From the NCBI GenBank assembly GCA_910589105.1, contig CAJUST010000001.1, positions 62,001 to 126,000 of the forward strand: a stretch of DNA of 64,000 nt. The letters run 5' to 3'. A program made the position numbers and the translations under genes. This document shows positions 1 to 8,879 of this stretch, piece by piece. Numbering within the stretch: position 1 is the first letter of the stretch; every line of letters begins with the position of its first letter. The notes under the pieces were generated by a model, which saw nothing but the letters and a program-made list of their open reading frames with translations, did no database searches and had not been told where the DNA came from. Source of the DNA: an uncultured Lachnospiraceae bacterium. GTDB taxonomy: Bacteria > Bacillota > Clostridia > Lachnospirales > Lachnospiraceae.

Positions 1-1569
1 ATTTATGAGCCATCTTTTGAATTATTCCGCAGGGCGATGCAAGAAGTGGATTTAACATTTCTCTTTGAGATGGATATTCCGGTAGGGATTATTGTTGAGG
101 GATTAAATGAAGATGAGTTAGAAGCTTTCCTTTATTTATTTATATCTTATGACAATATGGCTTTTCTTCGGTGGTATATTTCAGGGAATTATCAGGAATT
201 ATTTCCAAAAGAAGTGGAAGAATTTGTAGGACGTTTAAAGAATCATGTGTCACAAATCCATATTGGCTGGAATACAAAATTACGTTATACAAATGTCAGG
301 GCAGTAAATGTATTTGTCAATCTGCCATATTTAGCAGATGGATACAGCATTCGGGAATTGTATGGAATGCTTCCGGAAGACGTTCCGGTTATTGTCGTTT
401 CAGCAGGCCCATCTTTAAATAAAAACATTATGGAATTGAAAAAAGCAGTCGGGAAAGCCTGTATTATTTCAACAGATACTGCGATAAAGCCTCTCTTAAA
501 TGCAGGAATCGTGCCGAATTTCTTTATTATTATAGATGGGTTAAAGCCGGAAGTGCTATTTCAACATAAGGATATATCTAAAGTTCCTATGGTGACTATG
601 ACGGCGGTTTCCACAGAGCCGATGTCATGCCATAAAGGGAAAAAATTCTTTTATGGCGCGGAGTCTGCATTTGAAGATGAACTTACGGGAGATATAAAGA
701 GGAGCCGTGACGAAGACAGTGACAGAGTGATACCGTTTCTTGTAACTGGCGGTTCTGTTGCGACTTCGGCATATGCGCTGGGTTTAAATATGGGAGCTAA
801 GACAGTGATATTAGTGGGTCAGGATCTTGCAATGACCGGGAATAAAACGCATGCAGACGGTACATTTCAGGCGCAGATGGATCAGATTGACAAAAATAGC
901 GGCGAATACTTTGAAGTGGAAGCTATAGATGGCGGCAAGGTTTTGACGAGACTTGATTTTGATATGTACCGTAAATGGTTTGAAGACCATTTTAAGCAGT
1001 GGAATCATGTCACAGTCGTAGATGCGACAGAAGGCGGAGCATTAATTCATGGAACGAAAGTAATGACTTTAAAAAAGGCAGTTCAAAAATATTGTGTGCA
1101 TGAATTTAATGTAAAGTGGCATACGGATCGCTGCAAAAAATTATTTCAAGATGAACAGCGGGAAGTTGTGTTGGATTATTTTGCAAATTCCCTAAAAAAA
1201 TTACAGGAAGTGAAGAAAAAAGCGACAGAAGGGATTCGTTTCTATGAACGTCTGGAGAAGATGGCGAAAAAAAGCTCGGTATCAGATCAGGAGCTTGGAA
1301 AGGCTTTGAAAAAAATCAAGAAATTAAATCATTATATGGAAACTGACTATATGGCGCGCACTGTTATGGATAGTTTAGATGGTCTAAATTTTACGTTAAG
1401 GCCGCTTGCTTATCAATTAAGAGAGGATAAACGGAGCGAGCTTTTAGATGTGGCTAGTCAGGGAAAAGTGCTACTTTACGGGGTGGCAGTTGCAGTAGAT
1501 GAAGTATCTGAGATAGCGGAAAAGACGATTGTGCAGTACGCCAATTCCAACAGGACGAAACGGAAATAA
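1..1569 (+). CDS. Motility accessory factor (Maf/DUF115) glycosyltransferase, 5' truncated
   Basis: The frame is open from the window's left edge; the first internal ATG is at 37, but codons continue upstream, so the N-terminus is missing. The visible 522 codons carry the core of the MAF_flag10/DUF115 domain: an SAGPSLN nucleotide-binding-type motif near residue 126 (from ATG 37), then GGSVATSAYALGLNMGAK and GQDLAMTG stretches. Maf proteins of Campylobacter, Clostridium and Aeromonas transfer nonulosonic acids (Pse/Leg) to flagellin Ser/Thr in the cytoplasm. The gene heads an island that makes exactly those sugars, which supports the role. It ends at a strong bidirectional hairpin. The family call is firm; acceptor and donor are inferred. 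Confidence 0.88.
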   Translation: MYEPSFELFRRAMQEVDLTFLFEMDIPVGIIVEGLNEDELEAFLYLFISYDNMAFLRWYISGNYQELFPKEVEEFVGRLKNHVSQIHIGWNTKLRYTNVRAVNVFVNLPYLADGYSIRELYGMLPEDVPVIVVSAGPSLNKNIMELKKAVGKACIISTDTAIKPLLNAGIVPNFFIIIDGLKPEVLFQHKDISKVPMVTMTAVSTEPMSCHKGKKFFYGAESAFEDELTGDIKRSRDEDSDRVIPFLVTGGSVATSAYALGLNMGAKTVILVGQDLAMTGNKTHADGTFQAQMDQIDKNSGEYFEVEAIDGGKVLTRLDFDMYRKWFEDHFKQWNHVTVVDATEGGALIHGTKVMTLKKAVQKYCVHEFNVKWHTDRCKKLFQDEQREVVLDYFANSLKKLQEVKKKATEGIRFYERLEKMAKKSSVSDQELGKALKKIKKLNHYMETDYMARTVMDSLDGLNFTLRPLAYQLREDKRSELLDVASQGKVLLYGVAVAVDEVSEIAEKTIVQYANSNRTKRK

Positions 1570-1603
1570 TAGGATCACATGATACAGGGCATTACAAAAA
1601 GCA

Positions 1604-1637
1604 GCGGGCGGCTGAAAATCAAATTTCAGCCGCCCGC
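1604..1637. terminator. Bidirectional terminator hairpin between convergent genes
   Basis: A perfect 14-bp stem, GCGGGCGGCTGAAA against its complement, closes a 6-nt loop. T-rich sequence follows on the plus strand, and the complement of AAAAAG gives a T-run on the minus strand. It lies between the maf stop (1569) and the minus-strand epimerase stop (1650), so it can end both transcripts. Confidence 0.85.
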
Positions 1638-1649
1638 GTTATGTATCTT

Positions 1650-2633
1650 TTATTTTAGGTACTTGAACCAATCTTCCGTGGCATCGACAATGGTATCCGG
1701 CGTCCATACAGGAGCTTTCCGCCAATAGTCAATGTTTTCAAGGACTTTGCTAACGCCATCTTCAAATGAGATTTTAGGCTCCCATCCCAGAACATCATGA
1801 ATTTTTGAAGTGTCAGCAAATGTGCAGTCGGGTTCTCCGGGTCTTTTTGGGATATTTGTGATTTCACCGCCCAATAGTTCACACAGCCTGTTTATAGAGT
1901 AGGTTCCTCCGCTTCCAACGTTGAATGTGTCTTGTTTGATATCCGACATAGCGGCTGTATAAAAAGCGTCGACAATATCTGTTACATATGTAAAGTCCCT
2001 TGTTTGAGTTCCATCTCCTACAACGGTAAATGGTTTGTTGGCTAGTTTTTGGGCTAAAAATACGCCAAATACAGCCCCATAAGTGCCGGAAGTCCTCGAT
2101 CTTGTGCCATATACGTTGAATAGTCTCAAAGTAATCACAGGAAGACCGTAGACTTGCCCCCAGTGCAAGATGGTTTCTTCCCCTAATCTTTTTGTAAGGG
2201 CATAAGGATACTGTGGCCTGATTTCGGCTGTTTCTCTGGTAGGGTATTGGTCAGGAATGCCATAACAGGAAGATGAAGCGGCATAAAGCAGCTTTTTGAT
2301 ATTTGTGTTTTTCGCGCATTCCACTACATTAAACGTTCCTAGGACATTAGAGGAGTAATAATCTTGAGGCCTCTGAATAGATGGAACGATGTCGGCTAAT
2401 GCCGCAAAGTGGAAAATGTAGTCCACATCTTTAAAAATAGGCTGGATTTCCTCCTTATTTCGAATGTCCATTTGATAGATGCTGAGATTTTTGTGGCCTT
2501 TGAGGTGATCTAGGTTTTCTAATCTTCCAGTGCTTAAATTATCAATTACGCGGACGTCATGCCCTTCAGATAAAAGCCTATCCACCATATGGGAGCCAAT
2601 AAATCCGCACCCGCCTGTAACCAGTGACGTCAT
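1650..2633 (-). CDS. NAD-dependent sugar-nucleotide epimerase/dehydratase (extended SDR)
   Basis: A 327-residue extended short-chain dehydrogenase. The N-terminal TGGCGFIGSHMVD is the glycine-rich NAD-binding loop, and YPYALTK is the YxxxK catalytic pair. It resembles UDP-glucose 4-epimerase/GDP-sugar epimerase types. It is the last gene of a minus-strand operon with gmhA and gmhB; its ATG overlaps the gmhB stop in ATGA. Context suggests it acts on an NDP-heptose (epimerase or dehydratase), but the substrate cannot be read from the sequence. Confidence 0.85.
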   Translation of the reverse strand: MTSLVTGGCGFIGSHMVDRLLSEGHDVRVIDNLSTGRLENLDHLKGHKNLSIYQMDIRNKEEIQPIFKDVDYIFHFAALADIVPSIQRPQDYYSSNVLGTFNVVECAKNTNIKKLLYAASSSCYGIPDQYPTRETAEIRPQYPYALTKRLGEETILHWGQVYGLPVITLRLFNVYGTRSRTSGTYGAVFGVFLAQKLANKPFTVVGDGTQTRDFTYVTDIVDAFYTAAMSDIKQDTFNVGSGGTYSINRLCELLGGEITNIPKRPGEPDCTFADTSKIHDVLGWEPKISFEDGVSKVLENIDYWRKAPVWTPDTIVDATEDWFKYLK

Positions 2634-3193
2634 ATACTGTTTCCTTCCTTTCTTTCTAATATTTTAATAAAGTCCCTCAAATCTTTCAATGTATAATCGG
2701 GAACTACTATTTCTTCTAGGCGCGCAACTCCATAACCGGAATCAAGCAATACCGTTTTTAAGTTCGCATTTTCGCCAAGCCGTATATCACATGCGCGATC
2801 TCCAACTACATAAGAGCCATTCATAGTTATTTGAAAATCTGAACAGGCTTTTTCTAACATACCTATAGCGGGTTTGCGGCAATTACAATTAAAGGCATAG
2901 CCTTGTATCACGCCTTTTTGATGATGTGGGCAGTAATACACAGCATCAACTCCTGTCTCTTGTATGAGATATTGATTCATGGAGAGAAGCGTTTCTTCCG
3001 TGAAATAACCGCGCGCAATCCCGCTTTGGTTAGAAACGACAATCGCATAGTAACCATAAGTATGTATTTTTTCTATACAGCTTTTGGAGTATGGGAAAAT
3101 TTCCAGCTCATTTGTGGAACGGATATAGCTTTTTTCTTTAGTAAGAACGCCATCTCTATCAAGGAAAATAGCGGGTTTTGCTTTCTTTTTCAA
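2630..3193 (-). CDS. gmhB: D-glycero-D-manno-heptose 1,7-bisphosphate 7-phosphatase
   Basis: A 187-residue HAD-superfamily phosphatase. FLDRDGVL near residue 10 is the DxDG catalytic motif, VSNQSGIARG the second motif, and VVGDRACDIRLG the acidic motif. YYCPHH followed by CNCRKP forms the GmhB zinc-binding Cys/His set. It removes the 7-phosphate of heptose 1,7-bisphosphate, leaving heptose 1-phosphate for nucleotidyl transfer. The start is TTG, overlapping the gmhA stop as TTGA, which points to translational coupling. Confidence 0.92.
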   Translation of the reverse strand: MKKKAKPAIFLDRDGVLTKEKSYIRSTNELEIFPYSKSCIEKIHTYGYYAIVVSNQSGIARGYFTEETLLSMNQYLIQETGVDAVYYCPHHQKGVIQGYAFNCNCRKPAIGMLEKACSDFQITMNGSYVVGDRACDIRLGENANLKTVLLDSGYGVARLEEIVVPDYTLKDLRDFIKILERKEGNSI

Positions 3194-3771
3194 ATGGATG
3201 CCCCTTCACTTTCTAATATCATATCTACTATTTGTTGTAAAATTAAATTATGGGCTGATTCCACAATGCCATATTTACTGCAAGGAGTATAGACGTTAAT
3301 ATCGCCTAATTGCCTTGCCTTATTGTCAGGGCTAAAACCTGTAAATGTAATGACTTTTGCATTTTTTGCTTTGGCTGTTTGAATTGCATTGATAATATTT
3401 TGTGAATTGCCTGAACTGCTGATTGCCACGACTAAATCATCTTTTTTTACAAGAAAATCCATTGGTTTTGAAAATATATATTCATAACCATAATCGTTGC
3501 CAATGCAGGTTGTCAAAGCGTTATCATACAGGTTATATGCGTTCATTTTTCCGTTTTTCATAAAATCTGCCGCCATATGGCTGGCAATGGCAGCGCTGCC
3601 GCCGTTTCCTACGAAAAAGAGATTTGAGCAGAAACGTTTATGTTCAAGAAAAACATCAAAAAGCATTTGGATGCCTTCTGTGTAGGTTTCGTGGTATGAA
3701 CCGTCTTTTTTTTGTATTTTCGTTGATTCTAATGTTTGTATAAATGTGTTAATATAATTATTTTGCAGCAT
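3190..3771 (-). CDS. gmhA: Phosphoheptose isomerase
   Basis: A 193-residue SIS-domain protein of normal GmhA length. FVGNGGSAAIASHMAADF is the sugar-phosphate loop, and AISSSGNSQN the second phosphate-binding Ser-rich loop. The C-terminal ESAHNLILQQIVD carries the His/Gln residues conserved in GmhA. It converts sedoheptulose 7-phosphate to D-glycero-D-manno-heptose 7-phosphate, the first committed heptose step. It is first in a three-gene operon (gmhA-gmhB-epimerase). A split transketolase and an HldE-like enzyme across the divergent region complete the route. Confidence 0.93.
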   Translation of the reverse strand: MLQNNYINTFIQTLESTKIQKKDGSYHETYTEGIQMLFDVFLEHKRFCSNLFFVGNGGSAAIASHMAADFMKNGKMNAYNLYDNALTTCIGNDYGYEYIFSKPMDFLVKKDDLVVAISSSGNSQNIINAIQTAKAKNAKVITFTGFSPDNKARQLGDINVYTPCSKYGIVESAHNLILQQIVDMILESEGASI

Positions 3772-3809
3772 AATAATCGCTTCTTTCTGATAATTATTTA
3801 TAATGTATT

Positions 3810-3839
3810 AGTATATCACAGGAGTATAGCATGTAACAA
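3810..3839 (-). promoter_or_regulatory. Sigma-A-type promoter of the gmhA operon
   Basis: Read on the minus strand: TTGTTA (3839-3834), an 18-bp spacer and TATACT (3815-3810), about 39 bp before the gmhA ATG. The match is good but based on pattern only. Confidence 0.5.
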
Positions 3840-3934
3840 GAATTTTTTGTAATGATTCCTGTTATTGATTTCTGTTATAAATAATAGAAATGGTTAGAAT
3901 GAAATAATTCGTAAATGATTGTATTTAATATGTA

Positions 3935-3962
3935 TAAAGTTAAATTAAGGATAAGCCGATAA
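3935..3962 (+). promoter_or_regulatory. Sigma-D (sigma-28) flagellar-type promoter
   Basis: TAAA (3935-3938), a 16-bp spacer and GCCGATAA (3955-3962) match the flagellar sigma-D consensus TAAA-N15/16-GCCGATAT almost perfectly. It sits in the 610-bp divergent region between gmhA and the 4382 glycosyltransferase, 70 bp before a small ORF with a G9 tract. It ties expression of the plus-strand operon to the flagellar regulon. Confidence 0.72.
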
Positions 3963-4031
3963 AAAGAATAAGAGTTAAATTGCGTTTTCTATCAGCATGG
4001 AAGCTGTATTTTATTCAGGGAGGAAGAAGAA

Positions 4032-4145
4032 ATGACGAAAAGGAAAGACATGCAGCGAAAAATTGCATGGGGGGGGGAAAATCAGAATCTACTAAAAAGT
4101 GGAAAAAAATTCAAACTTTATATGGATTATCTCAAGAGACGTTAG
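4032..4145 (+). CDS. Small ORF (37 codons) containing a G9 tract; function unknown
   Basis: ATG at 4032 has a strong ribosome site (AGGGAGG, about 7 nt upstream) and lies downstream of the sigma-D-like promoter. The product is a 37-residue, Lys/Arg-rich peptide, interrupted at codons 13-15 by the G9 tract (Trp-Gly-Gly). One extra G would extend it to about 78 residues with a hydrophobic stretch, ending at 4267; one G fewer would stop it within a few codons. No family is recognised. It may be a remnant, a leader peptide, or a phase-variable gene in its short state. The rest of 3772-4381 shows only the promoters and a hairpin. Confidence 0.35.
   Translation: MTKRKDMQRKIAWGGENQNLLKSGKKFKLYMDYLKRR
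4069..4077 (+). repeat. Homopolymeric G9 tract
   Basis: Nine consecutive G inside the 4032-4145 frame. One of four long G tracts in the island; such tracts vary in length by slipped-strand mispairing. Confidence 0.9.
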
Positions 4146-4146
4146 G

Positions 4147-4172
4147 GGCAATTTTTTTGTTGCCTTTTTTTT
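4147..4172 (+). terminator. Weak terminator-like hairpin with T8
   Basis: GGCAA and TTGCC form a 5-bp stem over an 8-nt T-rich loop, followed by eight T. It begins right after the small ORF stop (4145). The stem is short, so it may act as an attenuator rather than a full terminator for the operon behind it. Confidence 0.45.
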
Positions 4173-4381
4173 GGTGTCTGCCGTTTGATCCGGTTATGGC
4201 TTGTAAAGGATATAAGTGTGTTGGGATAAGAATGGATAAGAATTGTTGGAAGGACGCCTATGTTTGAAACAAAGACAGCATGGGAAACGCAGTGAATATA
4301 CTACAATTCTTTTTTTGCGTTTTATAACATTTTTTGCAACAGAAGATAATATGCCAAAATAGCTGGGAAGAAGGAATTAAA

Positions 4382-5962
4382 ATGAATTTAGAAGCTGAAT
4401 TTGAACGGTTAAAAACATGTTCCCGTATTTTGATTTGGGGCGGCGGTTATCATACGAAAGAGGCGCTAAGGTTTTATAAATCTTTTTTTAGGGAACGGGA
4501 CATACAGATTGTAGATAAGAATAAGGCAGGCCAAAGCATAGAAGGATATAAAATTATTGCTTCAGATGAAGCAGATTATTCGATTGATTATGTTGTGATT
4601 ATGTCGTCAATATACCATGATGAAATTGAATATGCTTTGCGGAACAGACATGGTTATCAAGGGGCAGTGATAGGTTTATATGCGTTTCGGAGAGTTCTTT
4701 TAAAACTGGATTCATATGAAGAATGTATTGGGCATATGGAAGATTTTGTGTCTCATATGGAACAAGGCATAGCAAGTTATTCTTACGACTATATATTTCA
4801 AGAAAACTATAGCGTATATAAAAAAATAAGGCTATATGCGTTTTGGGCGTCTTCTATTGGTGAATCAGTCCGGTATTTATCGGCATATTATGAAACTGTT
4901 TTTAAGGATAAGGCAGAAGATGAATACTGCCTGTTAATTCCCTATATAAAAGGGAATGATTTCGCGAATGGGCAATTTATAGAGGTTGTTTCCCGTACAG
5001 TTCCTATGGTTACATATTGCAACTGTCATTTTTGGGAGTATGCGGTGAAAAAGTACAGAGAGCGTTTTGATTTGACGTCTTATAATGAATTTAACGGTAT
5101 TTTAGTGGATGCATATAATCAATTTGATGAACGGATTATAAACAGGACGTTTTGTGATAAAAAGTTTCCTTTGATTGCCTATACGCCGGAAGAACGTAAG
5201 ATGGCGGAATATAAATTAAGGCAAATGGGCGTTTTTGGAGATTTCGTGTGTATATTTGCAAGAGATAACCACTATTTGCAGCATCAGTATGGACAGGCTT
5301 ATGGAATTAATGAAATAAGAAATATGGATATCAATTCTTTTAAATCTGCAGTGGATTATTTGGAGGGACAGGGAGTAAAGGCAGTCCGCATGGGAAAAGT
5401 TGTCAACGGGCCGGTCAATCTGCCAAACTGCATAGATTATGCGGCGGATTTCCATAGCGACTTTATGGATTTATATTTATGCGGTAATTGCAAGTTTTAT
5501 GCAGGGAGTTTGTCTGGGATTGTTGCGCTTGCCCAGCTTCAAAGCGCGCCTGTGGTTTTGCTCGGGGTGGTTCAGCTGGGGATTCACAATTCAATACCAT
5601 ATAGGAGCAGAGATATTTACGTCCCAAAGAAAATATATGACAAAAATAAGAAACGTTTTTTAAATTTTACGGAAATATGGGATGCGGAAATGGCCGCTAA
5701 GGACAAAATATCAAAATATTATGGGGAACACGGGCTTGAGTTTATAGAGCTTGGCAAAGAAGAAATAAAAGAAGCGATAGTGGAGATGAACGATAAATTA
5801 GATGGAGTGTATCAGGAAGACGAACAGGAAAAAGAACTTCAAAAGAAATATCATTTGCTGTTGGAAAACTGGATATTAGAGAATGGATACCAGTATTCTT
5901 ATTTCTTGCATATTGACATAAGCGGCAGTTTTATTAAAAAGAATACATTTATGCTTGCATAG
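4382..5962 (+). CDS. Putative glycosyltransferase (TIGR04372-like) with N-terminal Rossmann-like domain
   Basis: 526 residues from ATG 4382, preceded by GAAGAAGGAAT; an in-frame upstream ATG at 4334 lacks a better site. Residues 1-90 look like the nucleotide/CoA-binding fold seen in the PglD N-terminus (ILIWGGGYHTKEALRF, then IEGYKIIASDE). The rest resembles putative glycosyltransferases of the TIGR04372 type: FARDNHYLQHQ near residue 293, and AGSLSGIVALAQL near residue 380 typical of the sugar-nucleotide site of GT-B-like proteins. It is the first large gene of the heptose/radical SAM operon and probably transfers one of the island's sugars. Family assignment is from motif memory. Confidence 0.65.
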   Translation: MNLEAEFERLKTCSRILIWGGGYHTKEALRFYKSFFRERDIQIVDKNKAGQSIEGYKIIASDEADYSIDYVVIMSSIYHDEIEYALRNRHGYQGAVIGLYAFRRVLLKLDSYEECIGHMEDFVSHMEQGIASYSYDYIFQENYSVYKKIRLYAFWASSIGESVRYLSAYYETVFKDKAEDEYCLLIPYIKGNDFANGQFIEVVSRTVPMVTYCNCHFWEYAVKKYRERFDLTSYNEFNGILVDAYNQFDERIINRTFCDKKFPLIAYTPEERKMAEYKLRQMGVFGDFVCIFARDNHYLQHQYGQAYGINEIRNMDINSFKSAVDYLEGQGVKAVRMGKVVNGPVNLPNCIDYAADFHSDFMDLYLCGNCKFYAGSLSGIVALAQLQSAPVVLLGVVQLGIHNSIPYRSRDIYVPKKIYDKNKKRFLNFTEIWDAEMAAKDKISKYYGEHGLEFIELGKEEIKEAIVEMNDKLDGVYQEDEQEKELQKKYHLLLENWILENGYQYSYFLHIDISGSFIKKNTFMLA

Positions 5963-6011
5963 CATTCTGGCGGGAACAAAATTTGATGAATAAACAGGGG
6001 GAATTTGAATT

Positions 6012-7073
6012 ATGGCAGATAAAATCCGAATGGATTCGCACAAATTAATTTATCATCCAGAGAGGGTTGCGGCTTGGAAGCGTGGAGAAAATATATATCC
6101 GATTGAATTGGAAATAGGATTAACAAACGCCTGTAATCATAGATGCATTTTTTGCGCAGTGGATTATACAGGTTACAAACCGACAATGCTTGAGGCGGAT
6201 CTTTTAAAATTAAGGATCAGTGAGTTTGCAGAAAAAGGAGTGAAATCTATTATATATGCCGGAGAAGGGGAACCGCTTTTAAATAAAGACGCGGCAGATA
6301 TTATTAATTTCACGAAAAAAAGCGGAATAGATGCGGCGTTATCTACAAATGGAGCATTGCTTACGCCGGAAGCATCGAGAGACTGTCTGGCTTCTTTGAC
6401 ATGGATTCGTTTTAGTACGGCCGCAATTAGAGAAAAAACGTATGAGAAAATCCATCAATGCCGGAAAGGAGAGCTTAAAACTGTTTTAAATAATATTCAG
6501 GAAGCAGTCCGGACGAAAAAAGATCAAGGGCTCAAAACGACGATTGGCGCGCAATTATTGCTTCTGCCGGATAATAAAGATGAAGTTGTGGAGATGGCGA
6601 AGGAAATGAAAAAAATAGGAGTGGATTATTTTACGGTAAAACCATTTTCGCAGCATCCGTCAAGCGGCAATATCTTGCAAGTGGATTATCAGGAATTACT
6701 GGAATTGGAACGGGAATTAGAAGGAATTGGAACGGAAGAATTTAAAATATATTTCCGGGCGCATTCTATGAAGAAATTGGCATGTGAGCGCGGTTATAAG
6801 CAATGTCTGGCGCTGCCATTTATGGTATACATTGATGCGAAGGGGAATTTATGGCCCTGTATTGTGTTTATGGGGCAGGAACAGTTTAGTTATGGAAATT
6901 TATATAATGCATCATTTGAAGAAATATGGGAAGGAGAGCGGAGGAAGAAGCTGATTCAAGAGTTTTCCCAGATGGATTTAGAGAAAAATTGCAGGGAGTT
7001 GTGCAGGCTGGATGAAATGAATAAGTATCTCAATGATTTGAGAAATCCCGGACTTCATGTAAATTTTATATAG
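6012..7073 (+). CDS. Radical SAM/SPASM-type enzyme
   Basis: 353 residues. CNHRCIFC (Cys 41, 45, 48) is the radical SAM CxxxCxxC [4Fe-4S] site; GEGEPLLN is the SAM-binding GGE-like motif. The C-terminal part (CLALPFMVYIDAKGNLWPC, later CRELC) supplies the Cys set of a SPASM/twitch auxiliary cluster. It resembles the radical SAM gene at 8880, and both flank the split transketolase. In sugar loci such enzymes act as dehydratases, deaminases or epimerases (AprD4 and DesII are examples); the reaction here is unknown. Good RBS AGGGGGAA. Confidence 0.85.
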   Translation: MADKIRMDSHKLIYHPERVAAWKRGENIYPIELEIGLTNACNHRCIFCAVDYTGYKPTMLEADLLKLRISEFAEKGVKSIIYAGEGEPLLNKDAADIINFTKKSGIDAALSTNGALLTPEASRDCLASLTWIRFSTAAIREKTYEKIHQCRKGELKTVLNNIQEAVRTKKDQGLKTTIGAQLLLLPDNKDEVVEMAKEMKKIGVDYFTVKPFSQHPSSGNILQVDYQELLELERELEGIGTEEFKIYFRAHSMKKLACERGYKQCLALPFMVYIDAKGNLWPCIVFMGQEQFSYGNLYNASFEEIWEGERRKKLIQEFSQMDLEKNCRELCRLDEMNKYLNDLRNPGLHVNFI

Positions 7074-7123
7074 TATCCGTTTATTCCAATAGGAGAATAA
7101 ATTTTAAGAGTTAGGAGAGAACG

Positions 7124-7969
7124 ATGGATTTAAAAGAGCGGGCGGCTGAAATAAGAAAAATGATTTTTAAAATGGCATACCGGGGAGGGAGCGGGCATTT
7201 GGCATCGGCTTTTTCGATTGTGGAAATTTTAACGGTTTTATATTTTGGGGGAATTTTAAATATAGATCCGAAAAATCCGGATTGGGCGCAAAGGGATAAA
7301 TTGATATTAAGCAAGGGACACGCGAGTTTGGCATTATATAGTGTATTGGGTATGAAGGGATTTTTTCCACAAAAAGAGTTACAGACTTTTTGCAAGCCGG
7401 GTTCAGAATTCGGAGGAGAACCCAGAATGGGGCATATACCGGGCGTAGAGGCGACTACAGGCTCGCTTGGGCATGGGCTTTCATTTGGCGTGGGGATTGC
7501 AATGGCGCATAAGATGAATGGGGAAGCGAACAGGACATATGTGATAATTGGAGATGGCGAATGCCAAGAAGGAAGTATATGGGAAGCTGTAATAGCGGCG
7601 CCGCACCACAAACTAGACAATTTGACAGTGATTTTAGATAATAACAGGCTACAGGCAATGGGGAAAGTGGAGGATATTCTTGCGTTGCGCCGCCTGCGGG
7701 AAAGCTGGGAAAATTTCGGCTGGGGCATCGCAACAGTAGATGGGCACGATATAGAAAAGCTTTGTAAATGTCTGGATAAGGACAGACAAACGGAAGATGG
7801 CAGACCGCATTTAATTTGTGCGGATACAGTGAAAGGAAAAGGCGTTTCCTTTATGGAAAGCGAGCCCATCTGGCATTATCGGATGCCGAATGAACAGGAA
7901 TTAGAAATTGTATTGCAAGATTTGGGCATGACAAGAGAGGAGCTGATTCAATGCGAAATGAATATTTAG
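7124..7969 (+). CDS. Transketolase, N-terminal (TPP pyrophosphate-binding) subunit
   Basis: 281 residues, the length of a split transketolase N-subunit. It has GGSGHLASAFSIVEIL, LSKGHASLALY and the TPP motif GDGECQEGSIWEA with DNNRLQAMG downstream. It needs the C-terminal subunit encoded next (7951), whose start overlaps this stop. A dedicated transketolase in a heptose operon suggests local supply of sedoheptulose 7-phosphate for gmhA, or two-carbon transfer onto an unusual sugar. RBS TTAGGAGAG. Confidence 0.9.
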   Translation: MDLKERAAEIRKMIFKMAYRGGSGHLASAFSIVEILTVLYFGGILNIDPKNPDWAQRDKLILSKGHASLALYSVLGMKGFFPQKELQTFCKPGSEFGGEPRMGHIPGVEATTGSLGHGLSFGVGIAMAHKMNGEANRTYVIIGDGECQEGSIWEAVIAAPHHKLDNLTVILDNNRLQAMGKVEDILALRRLRESWENFGWGIATVDGHDIEKLCKCLDKDRQTEDGRPHLICADTVKGKGVSFMESEPIWHYRMPNEQELEIVLQDLGMTREELIQCEMNI

Positions 7970-8874
7970 CGGAACTATATCATCTTGCAAAAAATGATCG
8001 GAATGTGCTTTCTTTAGTGTCCGATAATGGCATGATTGTATATGATGAATTTCGGGCGGCTTTTCCAGAGCAATATTTTAATTTTGGCATTTCAGAATGC
8101 CATATGATTGCGGCGGCGGCAGGAATGGCGACATGTGGGAAAATTCCTTTTGCATATACAATTAGTTCATTTTTGGCGTACCGGGCATACGAATTTTTAA
8201 GGCTGGACGTATGTCTGGAAAATTTGAATGTAAAGATAGTTGGAATAGGCACAGGCGTATCTTATGGCTATTTAGGCCCTACGCATCATACGACAGAGGA
8301 TTTGGCTCTTTTGCGATCACTGCCTAATTTGACTATATTTTCTCCGGCAAGCCCAATGGAAGCGCGCGAGGCGGTACGGGCTGCATATCAAATAAAGGGA
8401 CCTGTCTATATCCGGCTTGGCAGCAGCGGGGAACCGGAGGTTCATACGGAAAAATTTTCTTTTGAAATTGGGAAAGGGCAGGTCATATTTGACGGGCATG
8501 ACATTGCGCTGATAACTTCAGGGGCAATCACGGCTGAAGTGAAAATAGCGGCGGAGCGGCTTATGGAAGAAGGAATATCAGTTAAGCTGATTAGTATGCA
8601 CACGATAAAGCCTTTTGATGAGGATCTTATAGCAAAAACGGCTGAAAAGGTTTCTAAATTAGCTGTAATAGAAGAACATAATATTATCGGCGGGTTAGGA
8701 AGCGCAGTGGCTGAGACATTAGCAGACAGGCAGATTGCAATTCCTTTTTATAGAATTGGGTTATATGATCAATTTGCAAAAGGCTATGGAACGGGACAAC
8801 AGGTACGGATGCAAAATAGGCTGGACAGTGAAGGGATTTATCAACAAATCAGCCAATATGTAAAGGAAGGATGA
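7951..8874 (+). CDS. Transketolase, C-terminal subunit
   Basis: 307 residues with the pyrimidine-binding domain (FNFGISECHMIAAAAGMA, containing the Glu that activates TPP; then PTHHTTEDLALLRSLPN) and the C-terminal transketolase domain (VIEEHNIIGGLGSAVAE). The start, ATG 7951 after AGAGGAG, overlaps the N-subunit by 19 nt, so the two are translationally coupled and should form one heteromeric enzyme. Confidence 0.9.
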   Translation: MRNEYLAELYHLAKNDRNVLSLVSDNGMIVYDEFRAAFPEQYFNFGISECHMIAAAAGMATCGKIPFAYTISSFLAYRAYEFLRLDVCLENLNVKIVGIGTGVSYGYLGPTHHTTEDLALLRSLPNLTIFSPASPMEAREAVRAAYQIKGPVYIRLGSSGEPEVHTEKFSFEIGKGQVIFDGHDIALITSGAITAEVKIAAERLMEEGISVKLISMHTIKPFDEDLIAKTAEKVSKLAVIEEHNIIGGLGSAVAETLADRQIAIPFYRIGLYDQFAKGYGTGQQVRMQNRLDSEGIYQQISQYVKEG

Positions 8875-8879
8875 CAAAA

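Noticed and set aside
3980..4267. A 95-codon frame through the G9 tract read from TTG
   Set aside because: It has no ribosome site at its start and no recognisable product; the better start in this area is ATG 4032 in another frame.
7111..7869. A 252-codon minus-strand frame opposite the transketolase N-subunit
   Set aside because: Antisense to a clear conserved gene; composition is a shadow of its codon bias, with no domain.
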